Source of the DNA: Bacteroidia bacterium
GTDB lineage: Bacteria > Bacteroidota > Bacteroidia > B-17B0 > Aurantibacillaceae
NCBI GenBank assembly: GCA_016787705.1
Contig: JAEUTP010000014.1
Span: 186,001-250,000 of the forward strand
Reading direction: 5' to 3'
DNA: 64,000 nt
The notes below the pieces were generated by a model. That model was not told where the DNA came from. It worked only from the letters and a program-made list of their open reading frames with translations, and ran no database searches. The position numbers were made by a program, and so were the translations under genes. Shown here in pieces: positions 51,626-61,473 of this stretch; position 1 is the stretch's first letter, and each line of letters begins with the position of its first letter.

Positions 51626-53326
51626 TTATTCTTTGATTATTTTTTTTGTGACCGTTTTTTCATTCATTCCTATCCTGATAAAATATATGCCTTTTGGTTG
51701 TTTGCTCATATCTATTTCCTGGTTAGAAGTTATTATATCTGTGTAAATAAGAGTACCTAATAAATTATATAGTTCAATGTGAGATCCTTGTAAAGAAGGT
51801 GCGAATTGAACAGTTAGTTTATCATTAAATGGATTTGGAAAAACGGTGATATCTGAAAGAGATGAGCTATTAGGTTTTATGCCTACATTTAATTCGCTCA
51901 GTTTATGAATAAAAATATCCTGACTTCCAATGGATGTTTGGTTATTGACAGTTCCATTTGGATCAAAATCTACCGTACCGGTATAACCGCCAGTTGTATA
52001 AACTGAGTTTGTATTATAAACAGCAATTGAATAGGCAGCCTCAAAATTCGAATTTCCAAAGCCCCTAACCCATAAAAAATTTCCTGAAGGATCAAGTTTT
52101 AAAATATAAATATCATTACTACCATTTGATGTTAAAGTGCTTGTGTTTGTACTTGGATCAAAGTCGGTTGTATTCTGAAAAATACCGGTCGTATACACAT
52201 TGCCTTGTATATCCAATTGAATAGATAATGCTTCACATGTACTGCCTCCGGAGTTTGTGCATTTGGCCCAAACCAAATTACCCGACGAATTAAGCTTTAA
52301 AATAAACGCTTCCAATGGACCGCCAGCTACTAAATTAAAAACTCCCGCATCTGGATCAAAATCCGTTGTACCTGTAAAGAAACCTGTTAAATAGATATTG
52401 TTTGATGCATCGCTGATAATTGAACGTGCAAGATCAGAACCAGTATTGCCAATGCGCTTTGCCCAAACAAAATTGCCTGAAAGATCTAGTTTAAAAATAA
52501 AAATTTCGTCACCACCGGTAGAGGTTAATGAATAAGTACCTGCACCGGGATCAAAATCTGCAGTGTTTTGAAAATAACCTGTAACATAACAATTGCCGGT
52601 TGCATCAACGGTAACAGACTCACCATTATCAAATCCCGATTCGCCAACAGCTTTTGCCCATACAAAATTTCCGCTTGACGTTAATTTTAAAACAAAAATA
52701 TCATTATTGCCTTGACCTGTAATTGAAAACACCGCGGCGCCCGGATCAAAATCGTTTACACCACTAAACACGCCTGTAGTAAGTATATTTCCATTATTAT
52801 CTATCGTTAAAGACTTTGGGTCAGTATAAGAACTACCAATATCTTCTGCCCAAATAAAATTTCCGTTGGCATCAAGTCTTAAAATAAACATATCTGTGCC
52901 TCCCGTTGCTGTTAAATTGTTTATTCCTGCGTTCGGATCAAAATCAACAGTTCCCTGAAAAGTACCGGCAATAAGGATATCGCCATTTGCATCAATTTTA
53001 AGCGCTTTGCCGTATTCAGAATCTGTGGATCCGATATTTTTTGCCCATATAAAATTACCATTAACGTCAAATTTAGTGATATAACAATCAGTATTGCTTC
53101 CGCTGGAAGTTAATGTAAATACAGCCGCGCTCGGATCAAAATCTACTACATCTGAAAAAAAGCCTGTTGTATATACATTTCCGAGGGCATCTAGTGTTAT
53201 AGCATTACCCTGGTCGTAACCAGTTCCACCAACACTTTTAACCCAGTCTAAATTAACCTGGGCTTTACTATTAATTGTAAGAATCAATATTAAACAAGTG
53301 CATAAAACAGATAATTGTTTTTTCAT
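51626..53326 (-). CDS. SBBP-repeat beta-propeller protein with T9SS type A signal
   Basis: A 566-residue exported protein: signal peptide (1-22), then about nine beta-propeller-like repeats of ~48 residues, each with a DFDP(S/G/D/N)A core followed by a strand and G(N/S)(F/L)(I/V)WAK. The C-terminal ~75 residues (ITVFPNPFNDKLTVQF, GIYFIRIGMN) are a T9SS type A signal. The regular DFDP acidic motifs suggest calcium-stabilised blades (inference). Probably a surface or released protein of unknown ligand. First gene of the operon with the hypothetical and heparinase-like genes. Confidence 0.85.
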   Translation of the reverse strand: MKKQLSVLCTCLILILTINSKAQVNLDWVKSVGGTGYDQGNAITLDALGNVYTTGFFSDVVDFDPSAAVFTLTSSGSNTDCYITKFDVNGNFIWAKNIGSTDSEYGKALKIDANGDILIAGTFQGTVDFDPNAGINNLTATGGTDMFILRLDANGNFIWAEDIGSSYTDPKSLTIDNNGNILTTGVFSGVNDFDPGAAVFSITGQGNNDIFVLKLTSSGNFVWAKAVGESGFDNGESVTVDATGNCYVTGYFQNTADFDPGAGTYSLTSTGGDEIFIFKLDLSGNFVWAKRIGNTGSDLARSIISDASNNIYLTGFFTGTTDFDPDAGVFNLVAGGPLEAFILKLNSSGNLVWAKCTNSGGSTCEALSIQLDIQGNVYTTGIFQNTTDFDPSTNTSTLTSNGSNDIYILKLDPSGNFLWVRGFGNSNFEAAYSIAVYNTNSVYTTGGYTGTVDFDPNGTVNNQTSIGSQDIFIHKLSELNVGIKPNSSSLSDITVFPNPFNDKLTVQFAPSLQGSHIELYNLLGTLIYTDIITSNQEIDMSKQPKGIYFIRIGMNEKTVTKKIIKE

Positions 53327-53442
53327 GTTGAGTAATTTTTAACTAAGTTGAGTATTATTGAGTTTTAAAATGGAACTATTTAAACAAAGCAGTTTTAAAG
53401 GGAAATACCGTTGAGATATTAAGAATGAACGTTTGACCTATT

Positions 53443-53701
53443 TCAAAATATAATATCTGTTAAGCCATTTTGCCCGGCATAAGATATGGCTTTGGCCTGA
53501 TCTTTAAAGATCCTGATAACCTCATGTTCGCGAAATTCTTTTCGCTCATTTCTTATAACTTCTATTATCGGCCGCTGTTGAATAATTTCGTTGTTTATGC
53601 AAGTATTCAACAACGCAATAGCGCGCTCTGTAATTACTCCCGTTTTTTTTTGTTAATGGAATTGTAATAACATGAATAATACGACAATCGTTATTTAGCA
53701 A
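53443..53701 (-). pseudogene. Hidden small gene with a frameshift at an A9 run
   Basis: On the minus strand, from TTG 53699-53701 (one codon after the GRAM-like gene's stop) a frame reads LNNDCRIIHVITIPLTKK up to a run of nine A (53643-53651 on the plus strand these are T). Beyond it, the frame shifted by +1 reads 64 protein-like residues (GVITERAIALLN..., EVIRNERKEFREHEVIRIF, AISYAGQNGLTDIIF) to a TGA at 53443-53445. Deleting one A would give a single ~85-residue protein. Alternatives: a short protein starting at an internal TTG, an assembly error, or slippage-dependent expression. No family recognised. The plus-strand reading of the same DNA is a shadow. Confidence 0.45.
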
Positions 53702-53704
53702 ATT

Positions 53705-54055
53705 TTATTTTTTCATGATCGCTTTTGCAACAGGGTCAATATTCAACATACCATAATTAAAGGTATGTTTAGAGTCATTATCCAAGGTCAGTATTACTTT
53801 TTTAGCAAAAAAACTTTTGGCAACTTCTACCTCTTTTATCCTGTCTCTGGGAATGACCACAAAATCTTCAGAGCCCCATTTTACAAATAGAGCTTCTTCT
53901 ATCATTCCTTTTGACGATACATCAAATTTTGCATCATATAATAACCGTTTGGTGGTAACCGTTAATTTCCCATTGTATTTTCCACCTTTTGGTGTTTCAT
54001 ATAAGATGGTCCAGGTATCAACCACTTTCTCGTCTGGTAACATTTCGTATTTCAT
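53705..54055 (-). CDS. GRAM/PH-like domain protein, 116 aa
   Basis: A small soluble protein whose strand pattern resembles a GRAM/PH-like domain: LPDEKVVDTWTILYETPKGGKYNGKLTVTTKRLLYDAKF, then WGSEDFVVIPRDRIKEVEVAKSFFAKKVILTL and a C-terminal helix. Such domains often bind lipids or proteins. No signal peptide. The frameshifted small gene begins immediately after its stop. Upstream lies a ~470-base non-coding gap. Confidence 0.7.
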   Translation of the reverse strand: MKYEMLPDEKVVDTWTILYETPKGGKYNGKLTVTTKRLLYDAKFDVSSKGMIEEALFVKWGSEDFVVIPRDRIKEVEVAKSFFAKKVILTLDNDSKHTFNYGMLNIDPVAKAIMKK

Positions 54056-54349
54056 TTTTATAGGTTTTAGTGATTTGTTTTTAATATTTTTTTAAATGAT
54101 CTGTAATTATTTTAAATTTTCTTTGTCTTTTTATCTTATTTTATTTTCGGAATGGCTGACCTGAAAAAACAATCGTTCCTATTCATTTATCACCTCATGC
54201 TAGTGATATACTATTAAAACTTAATAAACAATATGGGGCAATTAGCAGGCGGGTTTTCATATAATTAGGTTTTTATAATGTAAAGATTGCTAATTATAAA
54301 GTCCTCATTTTTCAGTTTTAACCTGCGTGTAAATTTCAGGAACTAACGT

Positions 54350-54370
54350 TGCAAACCGACCTGGTTTGCA
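54350..54370. promoter_or_regulatory. Perfect 8-base palindrome in the 474-base gap upstream of the TPR-kinase operon
   Basis: TGCAAACC (54350-54357) - gacct - GGTTTGCA (54363-54370). No T-run follows closely, so it looks like an operator or RNA hairpin rather than a terminator. The gap 54056-54529 holds no gene I can support; TACATTTA at 54513-54520 is a possible -7 element for the downstream gene (TTG at 54489-54491, 21-base spacer). Confidence 0.4.
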
Positions 54371-54529
54371 TAAATTGTAGGATACTTTTTTGTTTTAATT
54401 TTTAAATCCCTGAAAACTATTATCGAAAAAGTAAATATTAATCAAGATTAATGAATTTAGAAATAACGCTTATATGATTTTATAGTAATTGTGTAATGAG
54501 CGCTTAAATATTTACATTTATATCATCAA

Positions 54530-56464
54530 ATGATCAGATTTTTTATAATAATTGTTTTTTTAATCTTATTCTATGAGCTAAAAGCGCAGGAAGATATTAC
54601 TACATTAAAAAAAGTGGTTAGTACTACTAAAAACGATTCGGTAAAATTAGAGGCATACTGGTTATTGGCAAAAAGTTACCGCCCATTTAACCAGGCTATA
54701 TCCCGACAGTATATAGATACTATTCAAACAAGTATTAATGAATATAAAAAAACAAATAAGAAACTTCGCCATTACCACCTTTTATATAAAGCTAATTCTT
54801 TAACTACACTTGCTAATATTGAATTAATAAACGACAATCTTGATGAAAGCATTAAAATTAATTTGCGATGTGCAAAAATATACGAGCAATTAAATGATGA
54901 ACGTCTTCTGTCAGTGTCTTTAAGTAATGTAGGCGCTATTTTTGTTATAAGTGGTAAACTTCGCGATGCAGTTATGTATCTTAAAAAGAGTATGATAATT
55001 ACTCGGGATATATATAACAAATACCCCGATAATACCGCAATGCAAATATCAATGGCAGAGTCTTTTGTAAATCTCGGTGCTGCTTATTCAAAGCTTTCAA
55101 ATACCGATTCGGTTTCACGTGTAGCGTATGCCGACACTTCAATTAATTTTTATGAGAACGCCTTACACCTTTATTTAAAAAACAAGGACGAAAATGGGAT
55201 AGCTTTTTGTTATACCGGTATGGTAACAGGTTACAGAATGAAAAAAGATTTTAAAAGAGCTTTATTTTACGGTGATAAATCGCTTAAAATTTTCAGAAGA
55301 CTTGGTGATGAAGCAGAAATGTCTCAAACTTATATAAACCTTTCGGATATTTATTTTGATACAAGAAACTTTAACAAGGTATTGAGGTACGCCGATTCGG
55401 TTGAAATGATCTGTCTCAGACACAATCTTTATGAGAATTTATTATATATCTACGAAACAAAAATGTTATCTTATGAAATACTGAAAGATGTAAAGAATCA
55501 ATTGACTTATTTTAAAAAATTCAGAAAATTGAAAGACTCTTTGAACCTGATTAACAATGCCGTATCTATTGAAGAATTAAAAACACAATACGAGACTGAA
55601 AAGAAAGAGAAAGAGATTTTTAGGCTAAACAAAGATAATAAGATTCAGGATTTGCAATTGGATAAAGAATCAGAAACGAAAAACAGGTTGATCATTCTTA
55701 TAATTTCAATTATGCTTGTACTATTATTATTGGCTTTATTAATTTTCTTTTTAATGAGAACGGTTGCCGAGCGCAAAACGGCTTATGTAAAATTACAGGA
55801 AAAAAATATTGAGATCCAGAATCAATCTGAAAAACTAAGTGATCAGGCAAAGATACTTTCGCGATATCAAAGTCAAATGAGTACAGGCTTTATTTTTGAC
55901 GCACTTGGATCAATAAAAGGACTGGTTGTGAATGATAAAACAGATAAAGCAATACAACAACTTCAGTCATTCTCAAAATTAATGCGTGAAACACTTAACA
56001 ATTCAGAAAAAGAAATCATAACACTGGAAACTGAGATCTCTTATTTAAAAACTTATCTTGAGTTTGAGAGGAAACGCTTAGATAAGAAAATTGAATTTGT
56101 TTTAGCTCTGCCAGAAGATATAGATGAGATACTACTTCCCCCGATGATGTTACAACCACTTATAGAAAATATAATTAAACTAACTAGTGATAAAAAGATA
56201 GATGTGTGCAGGATCGATCTTTTTATATCGGCTAAAAAAGAGGTATTAAAAGTAAAAATGAATTATCATATTATTTTAGATGCAGACGACACTGCAATTT
56301 ATAAAATCGAGCGTACTCTTGATATGATACGTTATCGTATAGAAGTGCTTTTTAATACTTTAAAAAAAGAAATTAAACCCGATTATTTTATTACCAAATC
56401 AGAATCAGAATTGGCATTAGGCCATGAAGTTGAATTTTGTTTACCATTGATTTATAAATATTAA
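54530..56464 (+). CDS. TPR sensor with degenerate LytS-type histidine kinase domain (pseudokinase)
   Basis: Signal peptide (1-19), TPRs (~25-345), membrane span ~385-410, coiled coil, then a LytS-type His_kinase region. Key residues are lost: the phospho-acceptor motif NPHF is STGF at 451-454 (His replaced by Gly), the ATPase N-box reads ENIIKLTS without the usual Asn/His, and the G1 box DNGIGF is absent (DADDTAI instead). The fold around it is retained (LPPMMLQPLIENI; YLKTYLEFERKR). It is a paralogue of the next gene along its whole length, so it arose by duplication and then lost catalysis. It may modulate the active partner. Confidence 0.88.
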   Translation: MIRFFIIIVFLILFYELKAQEDITTLKKVVSTTKNDSVKLEAYWLLAKSYRPFNQAISRQYIDTIQTSINEYKKTNKKLRHYHLLYKANSLTTLANIELINDNLDESIKINLRCAKIYEQLNDERLLSVSLSNVGAIFVISGKLRDAVMYLKKSMIITRDIYNKYPDNTAMQISMAESFVNLGAAYSKLSNTDSVSRVAYADTSINFYENALHLYLKNKDENGIAFCYTGMVTGYRMKKDFKRALFYGDKSLKIFRRLGDEAEMSQTYINLSDIYFDTRNFNKVLRYADSVEMICLRHNLYENLLYIYETKMLSYEILKDVKNQLTYFKKFRKLKDSLNLINNAVSIEELKTQYETEKKEKEIFRLNKDNKIQDLQLDKESETKNRLIILIISIMLVLLLLALLIFFLMRTVAERKTAYVKLQEKNIEIQNQSEKLSDQAKILSRYQSQMSTGFIFDALGSIKGLVVNDKTDKAIQQLQSFSKLMRETLNNSEKEIITLETEISYLKTYLEFERKRLDKKIEFVLALPEDIDEILLPPMMLQPLIENIIKLTSDKKIDVCRIDLFISAKKEVLKVKMNYHIILDADDTAIYKIERTLDMIRYRIEVLFNTLKKEIKPDYFITKSESELALGHEVEFCLPLIYKY

Positions 56465-56467
56465 AAA

Positions 56468-58384
56468 TTGAGATCTTTAAATATATATTTTTTTGCCCTT
56501 ATATTCTGCCTTCTTCCGTTTTTAGGTGCAGCACAACCAAATATAGATTCTCTAAAGCAAGTTATCTCCACAGCAAAATCAGATACAATAAGAATTAAAA
56601 CCTATAATCGCTTAGCTATAATTTACTCACGAAACGATGCTGATCTGGCTAAATTATATGCTGATAGTGCATTAAATGAAATAAATAATTCTGATAAAAA
56701 AGCCGGCAATATAAAGTTTTACGAAATGGAAAGATCAAGAGTTTTTTCCATAAAAGGACATTTAGCTTTTAGGTTGGGAAACTCTGAAGAATCGGTTGAA
56801 TATTGCATTAAGGCATTAAAGATCTCTGAAAAATTTAACGAAAATAAAAATACCGCAAAATTGTTAAGTAATCTTGGTGCTACGTTAGGAAAGATAGGAA
56901 ACAATACAGAAGCTAAGTTTTATTATACAAAAGCTTCTAAAATGAGAGAGCTAATTTACAGGGATGAGAACAAAAGTAAGCGTTCAAAAATGGATCTGGC
57001 TTCTTCTTATATTAATCTAGGAGGCGTTTTTATTGAACTTGAAAATTCTGACAGTTCTTTATTTTATTTGAAAAAGGCATTAGTATTATTAGATACGAAC
57101 GAAAAAAGTGATCCGTTAGGTTTATGTTATATGTATTTAGGCGGCAGTTATCTGCAAATTAAAAACTATCCACAGGCTATTAAATATACGCAAAAAGCTA
57201 TTGATCTTTACCTGGCATTAGGAATTCCTGAAAAGATCTCGTCATGTTATGCAAGTCTTTCCGGAACTTATTTTGAGTCAAAAAAATATCAAAAAGCACT
57301 TTATTATTTAAATATTGCCGAAAAGATCAATAAAAAAAATTCTTTAAACAACGATCTGTTGGATAGTTATCAGAATAAAGCACAGGTATATGAAAAATTA
57401 GGCGATATAAAACATGAGATCTTATATCTTAAAAAGCATGCCCATTTAAAAGACTCGCTTTTGGCTGAAAATCATAATGAACAGATCATTGAGTTACAAA
57501 CACAATATGAAACCGAGAAAAAGGAAAAGGAGATACTAAGACTTAATAAGGATAATAAGATTCAGGAATTAGAATTGGAAAAAGAGGCGGCAACAAAGAA
57601 GAGATTAACTATTATTATTATTTCAGTTGTTTTGGTTTTACTTATATTAAGCATTTTAACTGTTTTTTTAATGCGAACGATCTCAGAAAGAAAAAAAGCG
57701 TATTTAAAATTGCAGGAAAAAAATATTGAGATTGAAAATCAGTCGGAAGCTTTAAGTTGGCAAGCAAAACAAATTACAAGGTATCAAAGTCAAATGAATC
57801 CACATTTTATGTTCAACGCATTAAATACTATACAGGGTTTTGTTATTACCGGTAAAAAAGAAAAAACGATAGATCAGATAAATTCATTTTCAGATCTAAT
57901 GTATAATACACTTAATAATTCAATAAAAGAAAGTTTGCGTTTGGCAGATGAAATTAAATACTTGGATAGTTATTTAAAATTTGAACAGGCAAGATTCTTA
58001 AATAAAATCGATCTTATTATAAATATAAACAATGTTGATGATTACGAATTGTCAATTCCGCCAATGTTAATACAGCCATTTATTGAAAACACACTTAAAC
58101 ATGGTGGCTTACAGAATATTGCAAACGCACAAATAAGCATTAGTTTTTTAAAAGAAGGTAATTATTTAAAAGTTATAATTGCAGATAATGGTATAGGCTT
58201 TAATTCAGATACAGATATTTTTAAACGCTCACATGCTATTGCCATGCTGCGCACGCGTATTAAACTAATATTTGTTACTGCGGGGAGTGAAATAGTTCCA
58301 GATTATTTTGAGATCATATCTAAACCAAAGATAGAAAATGGGACGATAGTGAAATTTTATTTACCTTTAATTCTAAAAAAATGA
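56468..58384 (+). CDS. TPR sensor histidine kinase, LytS type (intact, TTG start)
   Basis: A 638-residue paralogue of the preceding protein with the catalytic features present: His446 in MNPHFMFNALN, N-box PFIENTLKHGG, and G1 box IIADNGIGF. Signal peptide (1-22, ending GAAQ), TPRs (~30-350), membrane span ~385-408, coiled coil containing KLQEKNIEIENQSE, nearly identical to the pseudokinase linker. It should autophosphorylate and pass phosphate to the LytTR regulator, whose start overlaps its stop by 4 bases. The TTG start lies 3 bases after the upstream stop. Confidence 0.92.
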   Translation: MRSLNIYFFALIFCLLPFLGAAQPNIDSLKQVISTAKSDTIRIKTYNRLAIIYSRNDADLAKLYADSALNEINNSDKKAGNIKFYEMERSRVFSIKGHLAFRLGNSEESVEYCIKALKISEKFNENKNTAKLLSNLGATLGKIGNNTEAKFYYTKASKMRELIYRDENKSKRSKMDLASSYINLGGVFIELENSDSSLFYLKKALVLLDTNEKSDPLGLCYMYLGGSYLQIKNYPQAIKYTQKAIDLYLALGIPEKISSCYASLSGTYFESKKYQKALYYLNIAEKINKKNSLNNDLLDSYQNKAQVYEKLGDIKHEILYLKKHAHLKDSLLAENHNEQIIELQTQYETEKKEKEILRLNKDNKIQELELEKEAATKKRLTIIIISVVLVLLILSILTVFLMRTISERKKAYLKLQEKNIEIENQSEALSWQAKQITRYQSQMNPHFMFNALNTIQGFVITGKKEKTIDQINSFSDLMYNTLNNSIKESLRLADEIKYLDSYLKFEQARFLNKIDLIININNVDDYELSIPPMLIQPFIENTLKHGGLQNIANAQISISFLKEGNYLKVIIADNGIGFNSDTDIFKRSHAIAMLRTRIKLIFVTAGSEIVPDYFEIISKPKIENGTIVKFYLPLILKK

Positions 58385-59121
58385 ACTCTATTATCGTTGA
58401 TGATGATATTAATTGTATTGCCGCGTTATCGGGAATAATTAATACATATTGCCCTAAATTAAATATTTTGGGAACCGCCATTAATATTGCAGATGCTGTT
58501 AAATTAATTAATACAACCAATCCTCAGTTGGTTTTTTTGGATGTAGAGATTGGTAATGAAATGGGGTTTGATCTTTTTAGGTATTTCCCATCCCCTAGCT
58601 TTGAAGTTGTATTTACTACTGCTCATGAAAAATATGCCCTAAAAGCTATAAAAAGCTCTTGTTACGATTTTTTACTAAAACCGGTAAATATTGAAGAATT
58701 AGTTACTGTTGTAGTAAAACTTGAGCAGGAAAAAAAATCGGATCCAAAACAAAATGTAAATGTACTTTTGGATAATTTAAAAGCGAAAGACCATGGATTA
58801 AAAAAGATTGCTATTCCCTCAAACGAAGGTTATGCTTTTATTGATGTTGATGATATTATTAGCCTGGAAGCAGACGGAAAATATACTAAAATTACTGCGG
58901 GTAAAGGTTTAAGATCTCTTTCAACAAAGAATATTGGCGAGTTTGAAGAATTACTTGATCCTGACCTCTTCTTTAGAACCCACAAATCGTGGATCGTTAA
59001 TTTAAATCATATCCGTAAATATTTAAAAGCCGAAAGTAGGGTACTTCTTTCTAATGATACCCTGGCAGATGTATCGTCGAGAAAAAAAGAAGAGTTTCTA
59101 AAATTATTTGATAAAGCCTAA
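58381..59121 (+). CDS. LytTR family response regulator
   Basis: A 246-residue regulator: receiver domain (acidic cluster DDD 7-9, phospho-acceptor Asp54 in VFLDVEIG, switch Thr in VVFTTAHE, Lys in FLLKPV) and a C-terminal LytTR DNA-binding domain (~140-246; EGYAFIDVDDIISLEADGKYTKI, FFRTHKSWIVNLNHI). LytTR regulators bind pairs of short direct repeats; targets are unknown. It is coupled to the upstream kinase and converges with a multi-PAS kinase gene 15 bases away. Confidence 0.95.
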   Translation: MNSIIVDDDINCIAALSGIINTYCPKLNILGTAINIADAVKLINTTNPQLVFLDVEIGNEMGFDLFRYFPSPSFEVVFTTAHEKYALKAIKSSCYDFLLKPVNIEELVTVVVKLEQEKKSDPKQNVNVLLDNLKAKDHGLKKIAIPSNEGYAFIDVDDIISLEADGKYTKITAGKGLRSLSTKNIGEFEELLDPDLFFRTHKSWIVNLNHIRKYLKAESRVLLSNDTLADVSSRKKEEFLKLFDKA

Positions 59122-59136
59122 ATCTTATTTGTTTTA

Positions 59137-61185
59137 TCAACTATCAAATTCTATTGTAAATTCTGTTCCCACACCTAAGTCACTTACTATACTTATTTTC
59201 CCTCCAAGGGTTTCTACTTGCGTTTTCACCATGTATAACCCCATTCCCTTACCTTCAATATTTGTTTGAAAACGTTTATAGAGGCCAAAAACCTTATCTC
59301 CGTTTTCTTTTAGATCTATACCAATTCCATTATCAGAAAAAAACAAAACTGTTTTGTTATTTATGTAACTGCTTTTAATAGTAATTATGGGCGATACATC
59401 AACTTTTCGGTATTTTATACTATTAGATATAAGGTTATAAAAAATACTATACAAATAACTTTTTACTGCCAATATTTTTTCAGCAGCTATAAAATTTGTA
59501 TTAATTATAGCACCCTCTTTTACAATTATATCATTAATGCTTTCTTTTATCTTTTGAACAGTGTCATCAAAATCTACCATTTCTTTTTTCTCTCCTATTT
59601 CTTTTTTAGCCTGAAGTATATAATTGAGATCAAGTATGGTATTATCAAGATTTTTTACAGAAGTAACAAATCCTTTTAAGCACTCTTTTCTAACTTCTTC
59701 ACTTATATCAGGTCTTTCAAGCAGTGACGACAGCCCTAATATACTTGCTAAGGGCGCTCGTAAATTATGCGATACAATATATGTAAATTGCTCTAGATCT
59801 TTATTGCGTTGCGTGAGGTCTTTTGTTATCTTACTTCTTTCTTTTTCATATACTTTTAATTCAGTAATATTTCTTGCCGCTACACTTAAACCTAAAAGAT
59901 TTTTCTCATCATTTAAAATCGGGTGCATACTTACAAATAACCAACTCTCGTTACCCTTATCATCAATATAAGTAGTTTCGTAACTTGTTTTTTCTACGTG
60001 TTGCAAAACAAGGTCAAGTTTACTCCTCACTTCTTCTTTTCTATAATCCGGCATAATATCAATATAGTTTATGCCTTCATGAATGCTTTTACCTGTTTGT
60101 ATTTGTGCCATGATTTTTGCCATATGGTTAAACGATAAAATAGTAGCATTTTTGTCGAGCAAAACATAAGCTGTGTCTGTATTTTCAAGCAGGTTTCTGA
60201 GGTTTGCCTCAGCATTTTTTAACGCTCTCTCGGATTCTACCCTATAAGTTATGTCTTCAACAGTACCGATCATTTTTGTTGGTGACAGAGTTTTTTTGTC
60301 GAGCAGTATTTCTGCACTATCTCTAACCCATCTTATTTCTCCATTCGGTCTTACAACACGGTGTTCAATGTCGTATTTAGAATTTTCTTTAAGCGCCTGT
60401 GCTATTGCGTCAGCAACAAGTACCCTATCATCGGGGTGAACAGAATCAAAAAAATTCTTTATACTTGATTCGAATACACCTGGAGAATAACCAAAAATCC
60501 TGTAAACTTCATCTGACCATTTCAACGCATTTAGTAAATTATCTTCAGTTTCTATCAAATTCATTTCCCAACTTCCAAAATGGGCTAAACGTTGTGCCTC
60601 AGCCATCATTTTTTCGCTTTGATTAATGATTTCAAGCGTTTTTTTAGATTCAGTAATATTTTTAGAAAAACAGGAAGCGCCAATAACTTTATCGCTATCA
60701 AATATAGGTTGTAATGAAAGTTCGGTCCAAACTTCAATGCCAATTGAATTATCATACTCTTCTACTGTAAAACTTTCGCCGGCAAAAACTTTTTTATAAT
60801 AAGTATCCCATTTGGTTAGCCGTTCAGTTGAAAAGCCCTGCAATTGGGTTAGGTAATCACCCGGCTTTAATATTGTACCGGTTAATAATTTTATTGTTGA
60901 AATGAAAGAGTTATTAGCCGCAATCAATTTTCTGTCTCGGCCAATGCTCCAAATCATATCGTCGGTGCTATTAATTAAGGCTTCGGTATTTCTTTTGACT
61001 GCTTCAACCTTTTCAGCGCATTCGGTATGAACGTCTTCAAGCTTTAATTCAAGGTTTTCACTTTTCTTTTCAAAAGCATTATATGTTTCATTTATTAGTT
61101 TTAGTAAAGCCAATTCTTTTTCAGAAATAATATTCAAATCAGGATAGATATCTTTGATTTGGCTATTTAATAATTTATTGAACAT
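59137..61185 (-). CDS. Cytoplasmic multi-PAS hybrid-free sensor histidine kinase
   Basis: A 682-residue kinase without membrane spans: an N-terminal coiled coil (~1-75), three PAS modules (~75-180, ~195-320 of the PAS_3 type with FDSVHPDDRVLVADAI and GEIRWVRDSAEI, and ~330-450), then the HisKA helix with acceptor His473 (YIVSHNLRAPLASI) and a HATPase domain (NLISNSIKYRK; FFSDNGIGIDL; GKGMGLYMVK). No receiver domain is fused and no regulator follows on its strand, so its partner is unknown; the convergent LytTR regulator is only a neighbour. Confidence 0.92.
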   Translation of the reverse strand: MFNKLLNSQIKDIYPDLNIISEKELALLKLINETYNAFEKKSENLELKLEDVHTECAEKVEAVKRNTEALINSTDDMIWSIGRDRKLIAANNSFISTIKLLTGTILKPGDYLTQLQGFSTERLTKWDTYYKKVFAGESFTVEEYDNSIGIEVWTELSLQPIFDSDKVIGASCFSKNITESKKTLEIINQSEKMMAEAQRLAHFGSWEMNLIETEDNLLNALKWSDEVYRIFGYSPGVFESSIKNFFDSVHPDDRVLVADAIAQALKENSKYDIEHRVVRPNGEIRWVRDSAEILLDKKTLSPTKMIGTVEDITYRVESERALKNAEANLRNLLENTDTAYVLLDKNATILSFNHMAKIMAQIQTGKSIHEGINYIDIMPDYRKEEVRSKLDLVLQHVEKTSYETTYIDDKGNESWLFVSMHPILNDEKNLLGLSVAARNITELKVYEKERSKITKDLTQRNKDLEQFTYIVSHNLRAPLASILGLSSLLERPDISEEVRKECLKGFVTSVKNLDNTILDLNYILQAKKEIGEKKEMVDFDDTVQKIKESINDIIVKEGAIINTNFIAAEKILAVKSYLYSIFYNLISNSIKYRKVDVSPIITIKSSYINNKTVLFFSDNGIGIDLKENGDKVFGLYKRFQTNIEGKGMGLYMVKTQVETLGGKISIVSDLGVGTEFTIEFDS

Positions 61186-61230
61186 GAAATATTATTGAAT
61201 CATTTTATAAATATATAACAGCAATATGTA

Positions 61231-61279
61231 AATAGCTCTTCATTAAGCTATTCTAGTAAACATATGTAAGATTTACATA
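61231..61279. promoter_or_regulatory. Two inverted repeats in a 288-base divergent intergenic region
   Basis: AATAGCT (61231-61237) and AGCTATT (61246-61252) with an 8-base spacer; then TATGTAA (61263-61269) - gat - TTACATA (61273-61279). They lie between the divergent multi-PAS kinase gene and the PhoX-like gene. For the latter, TAATTTTG (61445-61452) with TTTG (61425-61428) may form a short-spaced promoter, with CGCA-aag-TGCG (61431-61441) between the boxes. No gene is seen in this gap. Confidence 0.4.
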
Positions 61280-61473
61280 AAATTTGTAAACTTTTTCTTT
61301 ATTCAAAACATCCTATTTTTAATTTTTTTGTTATTATCTGTTAGGTTAATTGAATATTAAGGAATAAACTTAAAATTATTTATGACACTATAAACTTAAT
61401 AATTTCATTAAATACTTATAATGATTTGAGCGCAAAGTGCGAAGTAATTTTGTACCAAATCAAAAACTCAAAC

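Noticed and set aside
53470..53667. A 65-codon plus-strand ORF
   Set aside because: It is the shadow of the minus-strand frameshifted small gene, whose reading is far more protein-like.
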